Source of the DNA: Flammeovirgaceae bacterium
GTDB lineage: Bacteria > Bacteroidota > Bacteroidia > Cytophagales > Cyclobacteriaceae
Assembly: GCA_016709845.1 (NCBI GenBank)
Contig: JADJMA010000047.1
Span: forward strand, 1 to 31,767
Direction of reading: 5' to 3'
Length of the DNA stretch: 31,767 nucleotides
Each line of letters starts with the position of its first letter. Position 1 is the first letter of the stretch. Below are positions 1 to 10,105 of the stretch, piece after piece. The notes under the pieces are model-generated. The model had not been told where the DNA came from. It made no database searches and saw only the letters and a program-made list of their open reading frames with translations. The position numbers and the translations under genes are program-made.

Positions 1-1005
1 CATCTCAAACAGTTTCTTATACTGTTTAACAAGAGCATTCTTGGGTTCGGTCAGAATTTTGCGAAGAGCTGTATGATCAAGTGGATTAAGGAAAGAAACC
101 ACAGGCAAGCGGCCAATTAATTCAGGAATAAGCCCAAAACTTTTAAATCTTGTGACGACACAAACTGTAATAAGTTTTCGCGGTCAATGTCGCTAGGGCT
201 AATGCTGTTTGCACTGGAAGAAAACCCAACGGTTGTGTATTCAAACGCTTTCCAATCAAACGCGCGATGCCTTCAAACGCGCCTCCGCAAATAAATAAAA
301 TGTTCTCCGTATTAACGGTAATCATTTTTTGATCGGGATGCTTGCGACCGCCTTGTGGCGGAACGTTGACAGCAGTGCCTTCTAAAAGTTTTAACAAAGC
401 TTGTTGCACACCTTCGCCACTAACATCACGGGTGATGGAGGGGTTATCTGATTTTCTTGCGATTTTATCGATCTCATCGATGTAAACAATGCCACGCTCG
501 GCAGCCTCGGTGTTATAATCAGCAGCTTGCAGCAGGCGGGTAAGAATGCTTTCCACGTCTTCGCCTACATATCCCGCTTCAGTAAGTACGGTAGCATCGG
601 CAATACAAAAAGGAACCTGAAGAAGTTTAGCGAGTGTACGCGCCAAATAAGTTTTTCCGGTTCCGGTTTCGCCTACCATAATGATATTGGATTTTTCAAT
701 CATGATATCAGTATCAATTTTACGCTGCATTAAACGCTTGTAGTGATTATAAACCGCTACTGACATAATGCGCTTAGCCTGATCTTGCCCAATAACATAT
801 TCGTCAAGAAACTTCTTAATCTCGCGAGGCTTAATCAGTTTGAAGTTAGGGAGTGAGCCGGGCTCAACCTTGTTCTTCTTTCTTCCTGAAGAATCTGAGT
901 GGCCTGGGTTACGCACTTGTCGCAAATGTGGGCATGTATACCTGAGATCATCAGGTCCACATCCTTTTTATTTCTACCGCAAAATGAACAGGTAACTTCG
1001 GCCAT
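1..1005 (-). CDS. clpX: ClpX, ATP-dependent unfoldase of the ClpXP protease (C-terminus beyond window; frameshifted)
   Basis: ClpX is the AAA+ ring that recognises, unfolds and feeds substrates to ClpP in the cytoplasm. The N-terminal zinc domain is visible, with a CSFCGR pair and a CDKC pair. It is followed by the ClpX signature YVIGQDQAK, the Walker A motif GETGTGKT, the Walker B motif IVYIDEIDKI and the pore loop GYVGED. The start is the ATG at 1003-1005, directly before the zinc domain; the longer upstream reading has no homologous sequence. Three frameshifts interrupt the gene: near 876-884 (one A lost after the zinc domain), 221-224 (A-run, sense GGTTTT) and 141-146 (sense AAAA before GTTTTGG). 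Repairing each with one base restores continuous ClpX sequence into the left edge, through LIGRLPVVSFLNP. The gene lies 98 bases downstream of clpP, the usual clpP-clpX arrangement. The breaks look like sequencing error. Identity is certain; the exact repaired sequence is not. Confidence 0.95.
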
Positions 1006-1103
1006 TATCTTTATCGATTTGTCAAAAAAGTCTGTTGAACCCAATTGGAACCTTCAAAGGTACCCAATTTCTGGCACATTTAACTTATCAACATATCACG
1101 CAA

Positions 1104-1798
1104 TTATTTCTTGTTTCTTTCCAAAACTTCGTCAATTAGCCCATACTCTTTGGCTTCCTTGGCGCGCATCCAGTAGTCGCGATCAGAATCTTTGTCAATT
1201 CTCTCGAAAGTCTGTCCGCTATGGTTTGCTAATATGGTGTACAAATCATTACGCAATTCAATGGTTTGTTTCATTGAAATTTCCATATCGCGCGAAGTTC
1301 CCTGCATACCTGCTGATGGCTGGTGAATCATAATGCGTGAGTGAGGAAGCGCTGATCTTTTTTATTCGTTCCAGCTGCTAACAAAACAGCTCCCATGGAT
1401 GCGGCCATGCCGGTGCAGATAGTTGCTACATCCGGATTTACATATTGCATGGTATCATAAATACCAAGCCCTGCATAAACAGAGCCACCCGGACTATTAA
1501 CATACATTATAATGTCTTTTTTTGGATCGGAGGACTCTAAAAAAAGAAGTTGAGCCGTGATTACGTTTGCCACATAATCATCTACGGCAGTACCAAAAAA
1601 GATAATCCGATCGGCCATCAACCTTGAAAATACATCGATAACGGTTGCTCGCATTTGGCGCTCTTCCACAACGTTGGGCGTCATGCCAGTAACGGTGTGT
1701 GTCATTTCGTTCATGTATTTAGCATAGCTGTCTAGCGAATTACCGCTCATGCCCAGGTGATTGACGGCATATTTTCTGAATTCATTTGATTGAGACAT
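1104..1798 (-). CDS. clpP: ClpP, serine peptidase subunit of ClpXP (one frameshift)
   Basis: ClpP forms the proteolytic chamber that degrades proteins delivered by ClpX. The catalytic serine sits in GMAASMGAVLLAAGT, the histidine in MIHQPSAG and the aspartate in the DKDSDRDYWM segment. About 30 extra residues precede the VIDVFSRLMADRIIFFG core, an extension I associate with Bacteroidota ClpP. The ATG at 1796-1798 gives MSQSNEFRKYAVNHLGM. The frame breaks at 1358-1363, where a run of six T (sense A) needs one more base; repair reads NKKRSALPHSRIMIHQPSAG. The repaired length is about 231 residues. On the transcribed strand, a small hairpin (arms 1832-1836 and 1842-1846) lies in the region ahead of the start. 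The gene is separated from tig by a terminator, so it probably has its own promoter and continues into clpX. Confidence 0.96.
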
Positions 1799-1889
1799 AG
1801 TATTAATTTATTATTTCAAGGTTAATGAAAGAGTCGTTTACCGACTACTTTTTATTGTTTCCACTTCAATGATACTAAGAAAAATTAAT

Positions 1890-1917
1890 AAAAGCTCCGA
1901 CAACGTGCGGAGCTTTT
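1890..1917 (-). terminator. Rho-independent terminator after tig
   Basis: A perfect 10-bp inverted repeat (AAAAGCTCCG at 1890-1899, CGGAGCTTTT at 1908-1917) surrounds an 8-base loop. On the minus strand it is followed by a T-rich tract. It lies 36 bases past the tig stop and upstream of clpP, so it should end tig transcription. The A and T tracts on both sides could let it work in either direction, but no plus-strand gene ends here. Confidence 0.85.
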
Positions 1918-1953
1918 TCTAACAAAATCTAAGAATGCCGTTAGTTCTCGAAA

Positions 1954-3301
1954 TCAATGGCGATGTTCCTCGGCCAGTTTTTTAAATTCGTCAAGCGTCA
2001 CCTTTTCGTCTGTTACCGTGATGGATTCTTTTATCACCTTCATTATTTTTTCTTGGCGAAGCTGATTGTAAATCTTCATAAAATTCTCGCCTTTACCATC
2101 TTGTCCCGACAGATAGTTGTTGGCAATATCATTTAGCTTGTCGCCCAATTGAGCAGCAATCGCAGCGCCTCCAAATTGTTCAACAATAAATTGCTTGGCT
2201 TTTTCCCTTACTTCATCGCCTTCTACCTTAATTTCTTTCTCTTCTGCAATTTTATTCTTTATCAAATCCCATTTAAGAGAATCTTTATAGGAATTGAATT
2301 CCTTTTCGAGAATATCGTCTGTTACCTGCCCCTGACTACTGTTTTTAAGCCAGGTTTTAAGAAATGCCTCGGGCATGGTTATTTTAGTATTGTCTACAAA
2401 GTAATGCTGAATCTCATGATCGAGTAAATGTTCTGTTTCACGATTGTAATTTTCGCCAATCGTAGTTTTAATTTTTTCGATAAAGTCAGCTTCGTTCGCC
2501 ACTGCATCTTTACCAAAAACCTTATCAAAGAACTCCTGATTTATTTGGGCAGGTTCTGTTTGACTAATGTTGGTAACTGTGAACGTGTAGTTTCCGGTAG
2601 CTGCTTTTGCTTCGTCTTCAGAGATGTTAAGTGTTTGAGAAATTGAAAGAGGATCGTTAAACACTTTTCGATGTCAAATTCTATTACATCGTCCTTTTTA
2701 CACCAATAAATTTCTTTGTTCCTTCTTGATGATTTTTTCGATAGGTATGAAAGAACCTTTTTTATCTGTTTCTCCACTTTTTGCTATATCGCCATACAAG
2801 CTATCATTCGCTGAACTTGTTTCCGGATTCGAGGTATTTCCAAATCTCTTTTTAAGATCTTCCAGCGTTTCATCAATCACCTTTTGATCTACCTCAATGG
2901 TATGCGATTTTACTTTTGCTGTAGGCGAAAGCTCAAGCGTAAAGTCTTCTACAAGCCCAATTTGAAACTCAAATTCAAAATCCTTTTGTGCATCCCAGTC
3001 AATACTAAATGCTTTTTCCTGGTTGGGCATGGGGTCACCCAAAATTTTTAATTTCTGATCGCGAATGTAATCGGACACGGAATGAGATACGATATGATTG
3101 ACTTCTTCAACCAGAATTGATTTTCCGTACATTTTTTTGATGACACCCGTAGGCACTTTTCCTTGGCGAAACCCTTTGATGTTTGCCTTACGCGCGTAGT
3201 CCTTTATCTTTTTCTTCAACTTTGGGCTGATAATCAGTAGCGGTAAGATTGATTTTAATCAAACCATCAGTACTACTTTGTTTGTCTAGTGTGATATTCA
3301 A
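1954..3301 (-). CDS. tig: Trigger factor, ribosome-associated chaperone (three frameshifts)
   Basis: Trigger factor binds the ribosomal exit tunnel and shields nascent chains. The N-terminal ribosome-binding domain carries the GFRQGKVP signature followed by IKKMYGKSILVEEV. The middle substrate-binding region and the long helical C-terminus (ENYNRETEHLLDHEIQHYF onward) are present. The FKBP-like peptidyl-prolyl isomerase domain is not recognisable; many Bacteroidota trigger factors lack an obvious one. Frameshifts fall at about 3209-3213 (T-run), 2718-2724 and 2665-2668 (T-run). Repair gives about 445 residues, normal for the family. The likely start is TTG at 3299-3301 (reading LNITLDKQSS, with initiator Met), because an in-frame stop lies five codons upstream and no ATG is available. 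A hidden indel could instead conceal an ATG. The gene probably stands alone, with a terminator at 1890-1917. Confidence 0.93.
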
Positions 3302-3362
3302 GTTATTGAAAGTTTATTGTTACAAATTCGTTTTTCTTTCGCCTAGGTTTGGTAAGAAGTAA

Positions 3363-3400
3363 TGAACCCTCCGGTCAAGTATTACCAACCAGAGGGTTCA
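3363..3400 (-). terminator. Stem-loop downstream of tRNA-Leu
   Basis: A perfect 9-bp inverted repeat (TGAACCCTC at 3363-3371, GAGGGTTCA at 3392-3400) lies eight bases beyond the 3' end of the tRNA on the minus strand. The loop side can extend the pairing with CGGT/ACC. Only a mixed TTACTTCTT tract follows, so it may act as a weak terminator or as a 3'-processing signal. Confidence 0.55.
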
Positions 3401-3407
3401 GTTTGTG

Positions 3408-3489
3408 TGCGGATGAAGGGACTCGAACCCCCACGCCTCACGGCACCAGATCCTAAGTCTGGCGCGGCTACCAATTACGCCACATCCGC
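3408..3489 (-). tRNA. tRNA-Leu (anticodon TAG)
   Basis: The minus strand folds into a cloverleaf with a 7-bp acceptor stem (GCGGATG/CATCCGC). The anticodon stem is CCAGA/TCTGG with loop CTTAGGA, so the anticodon is TAG, reading CTA. The long variable arm expected of tRNA-Leu is present, and the T loop is TTCGAGT. The T stem contains two G-U pairs. The CCA end is not encoded; the discriminator base is A. It is a single gene between tig and the (p)ppGpp synthetase, transcribed away from the latter. Confidence 0.96.
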
Positions 3490-3529
3490 GGATTCCCTTT
3501 GAATTAAAAAATCGGCCTTTTTTATCAAA

Positions 3530-3544
3530 GGGAGTGCAAATTTA
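3530..3544 (-). promoter_or_regulatory. Bacteroidota-type promoter for tRNA-Leu
   Basis: Read on the minus strand, this is TAAATTTGCACTCCC, which contains a perfect TAnnTTTG -7 element about 40 bases before the mature tRNA 5' end. The -33 position carries TTT rather than TTG. Fourteen of the 15 bases match the rRNA promoter at 8044-8058, including the GCACTCCC that follows the -7 element. Confidence 0.75.
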
Positions 3545-3604
3545 GGGATTATTCGTTATGATTAAAGGCTGGATATAAAAATCGGTTTAAAATGAATATG
3601 GGTT

Positions 3605-5845
3605 GTGGTAATTGATGCTGTTGAAGAGAAAAGAGAGATAATTGCCCGATATCGCAGGTTGCTGCGGCAGGCAAAACCCGTTCTGAATGAAGGAGACGCC
3701 AAACTCATTAAGCGAGCATTTACTATGGCCATGGAAGCGCATAAAGATATGCGCAGGAAATCGGGTGAGCCGTATATTTTCCATCCCTTATCTGTGGCCG
3801 AAATCTGCGTGCAGGAAATTGGCTTAGGTACCACCTCTATAATTGCCGCATTGTTACATGATGTCGTAGAAGACACGGACATTCAACTGATTGATATTGA
3901 ACGCATTTTCGGGAAGAAAACAACAAAAATTGTAGACGGCCTGACCAAAATTAAAGGTGCATTTGAGTATGGTTCTTCTGCTCAGGCAGAGAATTTCAGA
4001 AAGATGCTTTTTACTCTTTCGGAGGATGTTAGGGTGATTCTCATAAAACTAGCTGACCGGCTTCATAATATGCGCACGCTGGAGAGCATGCCCAGAAACA
4101 AGCAACTTCGGATTTCTTCAGAAACAATCTATTTATATGCACCGTTGGCCCATCGCCTGGGGCTTAATGCAATAAAAACGGAATTAGAAGATTTATATCT
4201 CAGGTTTACAGAGGAGTCAGTGTATTATGAAATCGCCAATAAAATAGATGAGAGCAGAGCATCTCGCAATAAATTCATAAAACAATTTGTGCAGCCCCTT
4301 AAGGATGAAGTGGATAAACTGAATATTGAGTATGAAATAAAAAGTCGGCCTAAATCGATCTTCTCCATTTATAGTAAAATGGAGAAACAGAATATCCCTT
4401 TCGAGGAGGTATATGATTTATTTGCCATACGGGTAATACTGGATACACCTATTGAACAGGAAAAATCTTTTTGTTGGCAGGTATATTCAATTGTTACCGA
4501 CTACTACACGCCAAATCCAGACCGGCTTCGCGATTGGATCAGCACCCCTAAGGGCAATGGCTACGAATCACTGCATACCACAGTAATGGCCAAAAATGGG
4601 CAATGGGTGGAAGTTCAGATACGGACGAGGCGTATGGATGAAATTGCCGAAAAAGGATATGCGGCTCATTGGAAATACAAAGACAACATTTCCAACCACG
4701 AATCAAACCTGGAGAAATGGTTGGTAAGAGTACGCGATCTGCTGGAAAAGCAGGACTTATCTGCACTTGAGTTTGTCGATGATTTTAGAGGCAACCTTTT
4801 TAATGAAGAAGTTTTTGTGTTTACCCCGAAAGGCGAATTGAAAACACTTCCGAACGGGGCCACAGCACTCGATTTTGCTTTCGATATCCATACAGATATT
4901 GGCGCTAAATGTATTGGAGCAAAAGTCAATCAAAAACTGGTTCCCATAAATCATTTATTAAAAAATGGCGATCAAATTGAGATTTTGACTTCCTCAAAAC
5001 AGAAGCCAAATGAAGATTGGTTACGGTTTGTTATTAGCCCTAAAGCGAAATCAAAAATAAAGGAGTTACTTAAAGAGAATAAGCGGTACTTGGTGGATGA
5101 GGGGAAGGAGATCTTAGCCAGAAAGCTAAAACAACTTAAGATTGATGGTAATAGCCGGGTGTTTGAACAAATGCGCGCTTATTTTAATGTCCCTTCGCAA
5201 TTCGAATTACATTTTCGAGTTGGCAAAGGGTTAATAACCGTTAATGATTTAAAGCGCTTCAAGGAATTTAAACCGTCTTCGCCACTTAAAACAAAACCAC
5301 ACTCGGAAGTTCCTGATGTTAAAACGATTGAACAGGAAATAAATAGAGCGAAAGGTCGGCATGAAGATACTTTGTTGATCGGGGAGGACATGGATGTGGT
5401 GGAATACAAGTTGGCAAAATGCTGCACACCCATTCCAGGGGATGACGTGTTTGGTTTTGTAACCGTGAATGAAGGAATAAAAATTCATCGGACCACTTGC
5501 CCTAACGCTACCGAGTTGTTGGCAAATCATGGCAATCGGGTTATAAAAGCCAAATGGACTTCCCAACACGAAGTGGCATTCTTAACAGGGCTTAAAGTAG
5601 TGGGCACCGACCGTGTTGGGTTGATAAACGATGTTTCAAGGGTAATTTCTGAAGAGTTGAAAGTGAATATGAGTTCCCTTTCTTTTAAATCCGATCAGGG
5701 GATATTCAATGGAGAAATTATGCTTTATGTAAACGACACTCGTCATCTCGAAATGCTGATAAAAAAATTGGAAAAGGTTGAAGGTGTGGTTGAGGTAGCA
5801 AGGTTTGATTCAAGAAACACGGGGCCGGTTTATTCAACCGAATAA
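3605..5845 (+). CDS. Bifunctional (p)ppGpp synthetase/hydrolase, RelA/SpoT family (Rel)
   Basis: This protein makes and degrades the stringent-response alarmone (p)ppGpp in the cytoplasm. It is 746 residues and unbroken. The hydrolase HD domain is at about residues 40-190 (HPLSVAEI, then HDVVEDTD and KLADRLHNMRTL), and the residues needed for hydrolysis appear intact. The synthetase domain follows at about 240-370 (RPKSIFSIYSKM, CWQVYSIVTDYY, GYESLHTTV, EVQIRTRRMDEIAEKGYAAHW). The TGS domain (VFVFTPKGELKTLPNGAT) is at about 400-465. A zinc-finger-like CCTPIPGDDVFGFV segment and a C-terminal ACT domain complete the long RSH layout. The called start is GTG at 3605; an out-of-frame ATG lies at 3598 (see finding). 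No other long RSH gene is in the window, so this may be the single Rel enzyme. It could be named spoT or rel. Confidence 0.97.
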   Translation: MVIDAVEEKREIIARYRRLLRQAKPVLNEGDAKLIKRAFTMAMEAHKDMRRKSGEPYIFHPLSVAEICVQEIGLGTTSIIAALLHDVVEDTDIQLIDIERIFGKKTTKIVDGLTKIKGAFEYGSSAQAENFRKMLFTLSEDVRVILIKLADRLHNMRTLESMPRNKQLRISSETIYLYAPLAHRLGLNAIKTELEDLYLRFTEESVYYEIANKIDESRASRNKFIKQFVQPLKDEVDKLNIEYEIKSRPKSIFSIYSKMEKQNIPFEEVYDLFAIRVILDTPIEQEKSFCWQVYSIVTDYYTPNPDRLRDWISTPKGNGYESLHTTVMAKNGQWVEVQIRTRRMDEIAEKGYAAHWKYKDNISNHESNLEKWLVRVRDLLEKQDLSALEFVDDFRGNLFNEEVFVFTPKGELKTLPNGATALDFAFDIHTDIGAKCIGAKVNQKLVPINHLLKNGDQIEILTSSKQKPNEDWLRFVISPKAKSKIKELLKENKRYLVDEGKEILARKLKQLKIDGNSRVFEQMRAYFNVPSQFELHFRVGKGLITVNDLKRFKEFKPSSPLKTKPHSEVPDVKTIEQEINRAKGRHEDTLLIGEDMDVVEYKLAKCCTPIPGDDVFGFVTVNEGIKIHRTTCPNATELLANHGNRVIKAKWTSQHEVAFLTGLKVVGTDRVGLINDVSRVISEELKVNMSSLSFKSDQGIFNGEIMLYVNDTRHLEMLIKKLEKVEGVVEVARFDSRNTGPVYSTE

Positions 5846-5869
5846 TTACTCAACCTGCATGCGAAACAG

Positions 5870-5877
5870 TATATTTG
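5870..5877 (+). promoter_or_regulatory. Possible TAnnTTTG -7 element for fur
   Basis: TATATTTG followed by C matches the Bacteroidota -7 consensus and lies 15 bases before the fur ATG. No TTG is present at the expected -33 position, so the element is only suggestive. If it is active, the fur leader would be under 15 bases. Confidence 0.35.
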
Positions 5878-5892
5878 CCACGGTTCATACAC

Positions 5893-6357
5893 ATGGCATT
5901 AAATCAGAAGGTATTTGAGGAGGTAAAGCAAATCTTTACTCGCTATTTGGAAAAAAAGGAGCTTCGAAAAACTCCTGAGCGTTATGCCATTTTGGAAGAA
6001 ATCTATTCTTTGAATGGACATTTTGATGTAGAATCGCTTTACATCAACATGAAAAATAAAAATTATCGCGTGAGTAGAGCAACAGTTTATAATACCTTAG
6101 ACTTGTTAGTTGAATGCGAACTGGTTAGCAAACATCAGTTTGGAAAGAACCAGGCTCAGTACGAAAAATCGTTTGGGTACAAGCAACACGATCATTTGAT
6201 TTGTAACGATTGTAATAAAGTAATTGAGTTTTGCGATCCGCGTATTCAAACTATTCAAAATACCGTGCAGGAATTGATGCAGTTCAATGTACTTCATCAC
6301 TCATTGATTTTATATGCAACATGTACTAAAAAGAACTGTGAAAATAGGAAACCATGA
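5893..6357 (+). CDS. fur: Fur-family metal-responsive transcriptional repressor
   Basis: Fur-family proteins bind DNA when loaded with Fe(II) or a related signal and control metal uptake or stress genes. The 154-residue protein has an N-terminal winged helix (RKTPERYAILEEIY, then YRVSRATVYNTLDLLVE). A C-terminal dimerisation domain follows, with the metal-site segment QHDHLICNDCNKVIEF. Two cysteine pairs, CNDC and CTKKNC, should hold structural zinc. The ATG at 5893 is preferred over the TTG at 5875, which lies inside the probable promoter and adds six non-conserved residues. Its stop overlaps the start of the next gene (ATGA at 6354-6357), which implies translational coupling. Fur proper, PerR and Zur cannot be separated with confidence by reading alone. 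Confidence 0.9.
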   Translation: MALNQKVFEEVKQIFTRYLEKKELRKTPERYAILEEIYSLNGHFDVESLYINMKNKNYRVSRATVYNTLDLLVECELVSKHQFGKNQAQYEKSFGYKQHDHLICNDCNKVIEFCDPRIQTIQNTVQELMQFNVLHHSLILYATCTKKNCENRKP

Positions 6358-6689
6358 ACTTTGGGCAGGAAATAAAAGGTAACTCTTTGATATTAAGAAT
6401 ATCGGGAGATTTAATTGGAGAAGATAATGGGACGCAATTAATTAGTGCAGTCAACGATGCCATGAGTCATCAGGCAAGCGTTTGCATTATAGATATTTCT
6501 GATTTACGCTACATAAACAGTAGTGGCATTGGTGTGCTTATAACTATTCTTACAAAATTCAGGAATAAGGGCGGAGAAGTTTATCTCATGAATCCTTCTG
6601 AAAGCGTAAGTAAATTACTTGTCATAACGAAGCTTAACGCAATCTTTCAGATTATTAAATCGGAAGATGAAGTATCCAAAAAGAATTGA
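6354..6689 (+). CDS. STAS-domain protein, anti-sigma-factor-antagonist-like
   Basis: This 111-residue protein is a single STAS domain of the SpoIIAA/RsbV type. The hallmark segment, around residues 52-64, is RYINSSGIGVLIT. The serine pair sits where SpoIIAA-type proteins are phosphorylated by a partner kinase and switch partners. It starts with four bases shared with the end of fur (ATGA), so the two are probably made from one mRNA. No anti-sigma factor, serine kinase or PP2C phosphatase gene is next to it, and its partner is unknown. In Bacteroidota, lone STAS proteins like this are common, but I know of no established target. Domain identity is firm; the physiological role is open. Confidence 0.88.
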   Translation: MNFGQEIKGNSLILRISGDLIGEDNGTQLISAVNDAMSHQASVCIIDISDLRYINSSGIGVLITILTKFRNKGGEVYLMNPSESVSKLLVITKLNAIFQIIKSEDEVSKKN

Positions 6690-6720
6690 TTCGCCAACCT
6701 ATTAATTAAGTATTACATAA

Positions 6721-8001
6721 ATGAAAGTAGATGTATTGTTGGGCCTTCAATGGGGCGATGAAGGCAAAGGAAAGATTGTTGATGTTTTGGCTCCTAAATA
6801 TGACGTAGTGGCACGATTTCAGGGAGGGCCAAATGCCGGGCATACCTTGGAGTTTGATGGAATAAAGCATGTACTACACCAGATTCCATCAGGAATCTTT
6901 CGAGAGAAAACCAGAAATATTATTGGTAATGGTGTTGTGTTAGATCCTATAATCTTTCGATTGGAGATAGAAAAGTTAGCCAAATACAATCTTAACGTTA
7001 AAGCAAATTTATTCATCTCAAAAAAGGCAACGTTGATTTTGCCCACCCATCGATTGCTTGATCAAGCCTATGAAAAAGCAAAGGGCGATGATAAAATTGG
7101 TTCAACGTGGAAAGGTATCGGACCTTCCTATCAGGATAAAATTGGCCGTCAAGGATTGCGCGTGGGCGATGTGTTATCAGTCAATTTCGAAGCTAAGTTC
7201 AAGAAACTTGCAGAAATTCATCTTGAGATTTTAAAAAAATACGATATAGAATTTGACTGGAATGAATTACAGACTCAGTTCTTCAGTGCAATCGATTTTC
7301 TAAAGGAATTCAATTTGATAGATAGCGAGTATTTTATTAATGATGTATTAAACGACAATCGTTCAATATTGGCAGAAGGCGCCCAGGGGTCTTTGCTTGA
7401 TATTGATTTTGGTAGCTACCCTTTTGTTACCAGTTCTAATACAGTAACAGCTGGTGCTTGTACAGGATTGGGCATCGCCCCAAGTCGGATAGGCGAAGTG
7501 TATGGAATTTTTAAAGCCTATAGTACGCGGGTGGGCAGTGGTCCCTTTCCCACTGAACTATTGGATGCCGAAGGAGAACTAATGCGGAAAGAAGGAAATG
7601 AGTTTGGGTCTACTACCGGTCGGCCGCGCAGATGCGGCTGGATAGATCTACCCTCATTGAAGTATTCTATTATGATTAATGGAGTTACACAGTTGTTGAT
7701 GATGAAGGCAGATGTCTTGAATTCGTTTCCGGTTATTAAGGTTTGCACCCATTATAAACTTAGTGATGGGTCCATTACTGAAACAGTACCCTACGAGATA
7801 GTGAATGAAAAAATTATTCCTATATATCACGAATTACCAGGCTGGCAGACCTCTATTACTGGTACTTCTGAGTCTGATGTGCCACCTAACTTGTTGAGCT
7901 ACATCAATTTCCTTGAAAAATCGTTGAATGTACCTATTTCATTAATTTCAATTGGTCCTGATAGATCCCAAACTATCCTAAGGTCAAAGATTGGTGCTTG
8001 A
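6721..8001 (+). CDS. purA: Adenylosuccinate synthetase
   Basis: PurA joins IMP and aspartate using GTP to make adenylosuccinate, the first committed step from IMP to AMP. The 426-residue protein is intact and of usual length. It begins with the GTP-binding and catalytic segment QWGDEGKGKIVD and continues with GGPNAGHT, which provides the catalytic aspartate (residue 13) and histidine (about 41). The family features GSTWKGIGPSYQDK, LAEGAQGSLLDIDFG and GSTTGRPRRCGWID are all present. It lies 31 bases after the STAS gene on the same strand with no terminator between them, so fur, the STAS gene and purA may form one transcript. No terminator is evident before the rRNA promoter 20 bases downstream. 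Confidence 0.98.
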   Translation: MKVDVLLGLQWGDEGKGKIVDVLAPKYDVVARFQGGPNAGHTLEFDGIKHVLHQIPSGIFREKTRNIIGNGVVLDPIIFRLEIEKLAKYNLNVKANLFISKKATLILPTHRLLDQAYEKAKGDDKIGSTWKGIGPSYQDKIGRQGLRVGDVLSVNFEAKFKKLAEIHLEILKKYDIEFDWNELQTQFFSAIDFLKEFNLIDSEYFINDVLNDNRSILAEGAQGSLLDIDFGSYPFVTSSNTVTAGACTGLGIAPSRIGEVYGIFKAYSTRVGSGPFPTELLDAEGELMRKEGNEFGSTTGRPRRCGWIDLPSLKYSIMINGVTQLLMMKADVLNSFPVIKVCTHYKLSDGSITETVPYEIVNEKIIPIYHELPGWQTSITGTSESDVPPNLLSYINFLEKSLNVPISLISIGPDRSQTILRSKIGA

Positions 8002-8020
8002 AAATATTTTCAGGTCATTC

Positions 8021-8051
8021 TTGCATAAAATGGACGTTAGGCGTACATTTG
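8021..8051 (+). promoter_or_regulatory. rRNA operon promoter (Bacteroidota -33/-7 type)
   Basis: TTG at 8021-8023 and TACATTTG at 8044-8051 are separated by 20 bases, matching the TTG-N19-21-TAnnTTTG layout of the primary Bacteroidota sigma factor. The downstream GCACTCCC repeats the sequence found at the tRNA-Leu promoter. Transcription should begin near 8058, about 325 bases before 16S. Confidence 0.8.
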
Positions 8052-8382
8052 CACTCCCAAATCGAATAGGGAGATTTAGACAGCTGGTTTAGATCGGGTA
8101 ATAAAGGTTTAAAAGCCACAATTGAATTAACTGGTCGAAAGACCTTTACGATTCAAAACGTTCTTTGAATAGATGGAGATTGATAGCGGACCCGGTTATA
8201 CTCGATAGAGGGTATAGCCGAGTTGATTTCTTTAGGATCTGACTGTGAAGTCAGATGGACAAAAATTAATGAGGACCGAGGATTAAATGACATAGGCTTT
8301 GGGTTTGAGATTTCGAAAGGAGTCTGAGCTACGAGGCTGGTATTGATTGAAGGAGAGATCCTGATGTTGATGCTGAAGAAAA
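8052..8382 (+). other. Structured rRNA leader
   Basis: This 330-base stretch has no gene. It holds a hairpin with arms CGGTTATAC/GTATAGCCG at 8193-8220. A second hairpin at 8237-8256 has perfect 8-bp arms ATCTGACT/AGTCAGAT closed by a GTGA (GNRA) loop. The 5' strand of the 16S processing stem is at 8167-8192. Open frames on the opposite strand show no coding signature. Confidence 0.75.
8167..8192 (+). repeat. 16S processing stem, 5' strand
   Basis: This segment, ending GATTGATAGCGGACC, is almost fully complementary to 9970-9994 beyond the 16S 3' end. The differences are mostly pairs that remain possible as G-U, plus one bulge. Such stems bracket 16S and are cut by RNase III in bacteria. Confidence 0.75.
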
Positions 8383-9906
<1,524 letters not shown>

Positions 9907-9969
9907 GGAGACTTAAGTGTCAACTGTTAAGCTTGCTTAATGGGAGAACTTAGGAACACCTTGGTTTAA

Positions 9970-9994
9970 GGTCTGCTATCAATCTTATTTATTC
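9970..9994 (+). repeat. 16S processing stem, 3' strand
   Basis: This strand, beginning GGTCTGCTATCAATCTT, pairs with 8167-8192 to close a loop containing the whole 16S gene. It lies 63 bases beyond the mature 3' end. Confidence 0.75.
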
Positions 9995-10044
9995 AAAACT
10001 TATTGAAGGAAGCTACAGGCTTCGAAGCTACAAGCCGAGTAGTA

Positions 10045-10071
10045 AGCAGCCTGAAGCCAGCAGCCTGAAGC
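10045..10071 (+). repeat. Tandem 13-base repeat in the 16S-tRNA spacer
   Basis: AGCAGCCTGAAGC occurs at 10045-10057 and again at 10059-10071 (14-base period). Related GAAGCTACA and AAGCTACAA words lie just upstream (about 10010-10033). The spacer between 9995 and 10105 contains nothing else that I can identify. Confidence 0.6.
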
Positions 10072-10105
10072 AAACAGCCAAAGTCGTTAAGTATCCAAAA
10101 GGGTC

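Noticed and set aside
1..3301. Decay of tig, clpP and clpX as real pseudogenes
   Set aside because: All catalytic motifs are intact and single-base repairs restore nearly every frame, with matching errors in unrelated genes.
3299..3301. An upstream ATG for trigger factor
   Set aside because: An in-frame stop lies five codons before the TTG, and no ATG falls between it and the conserved N-terminus.
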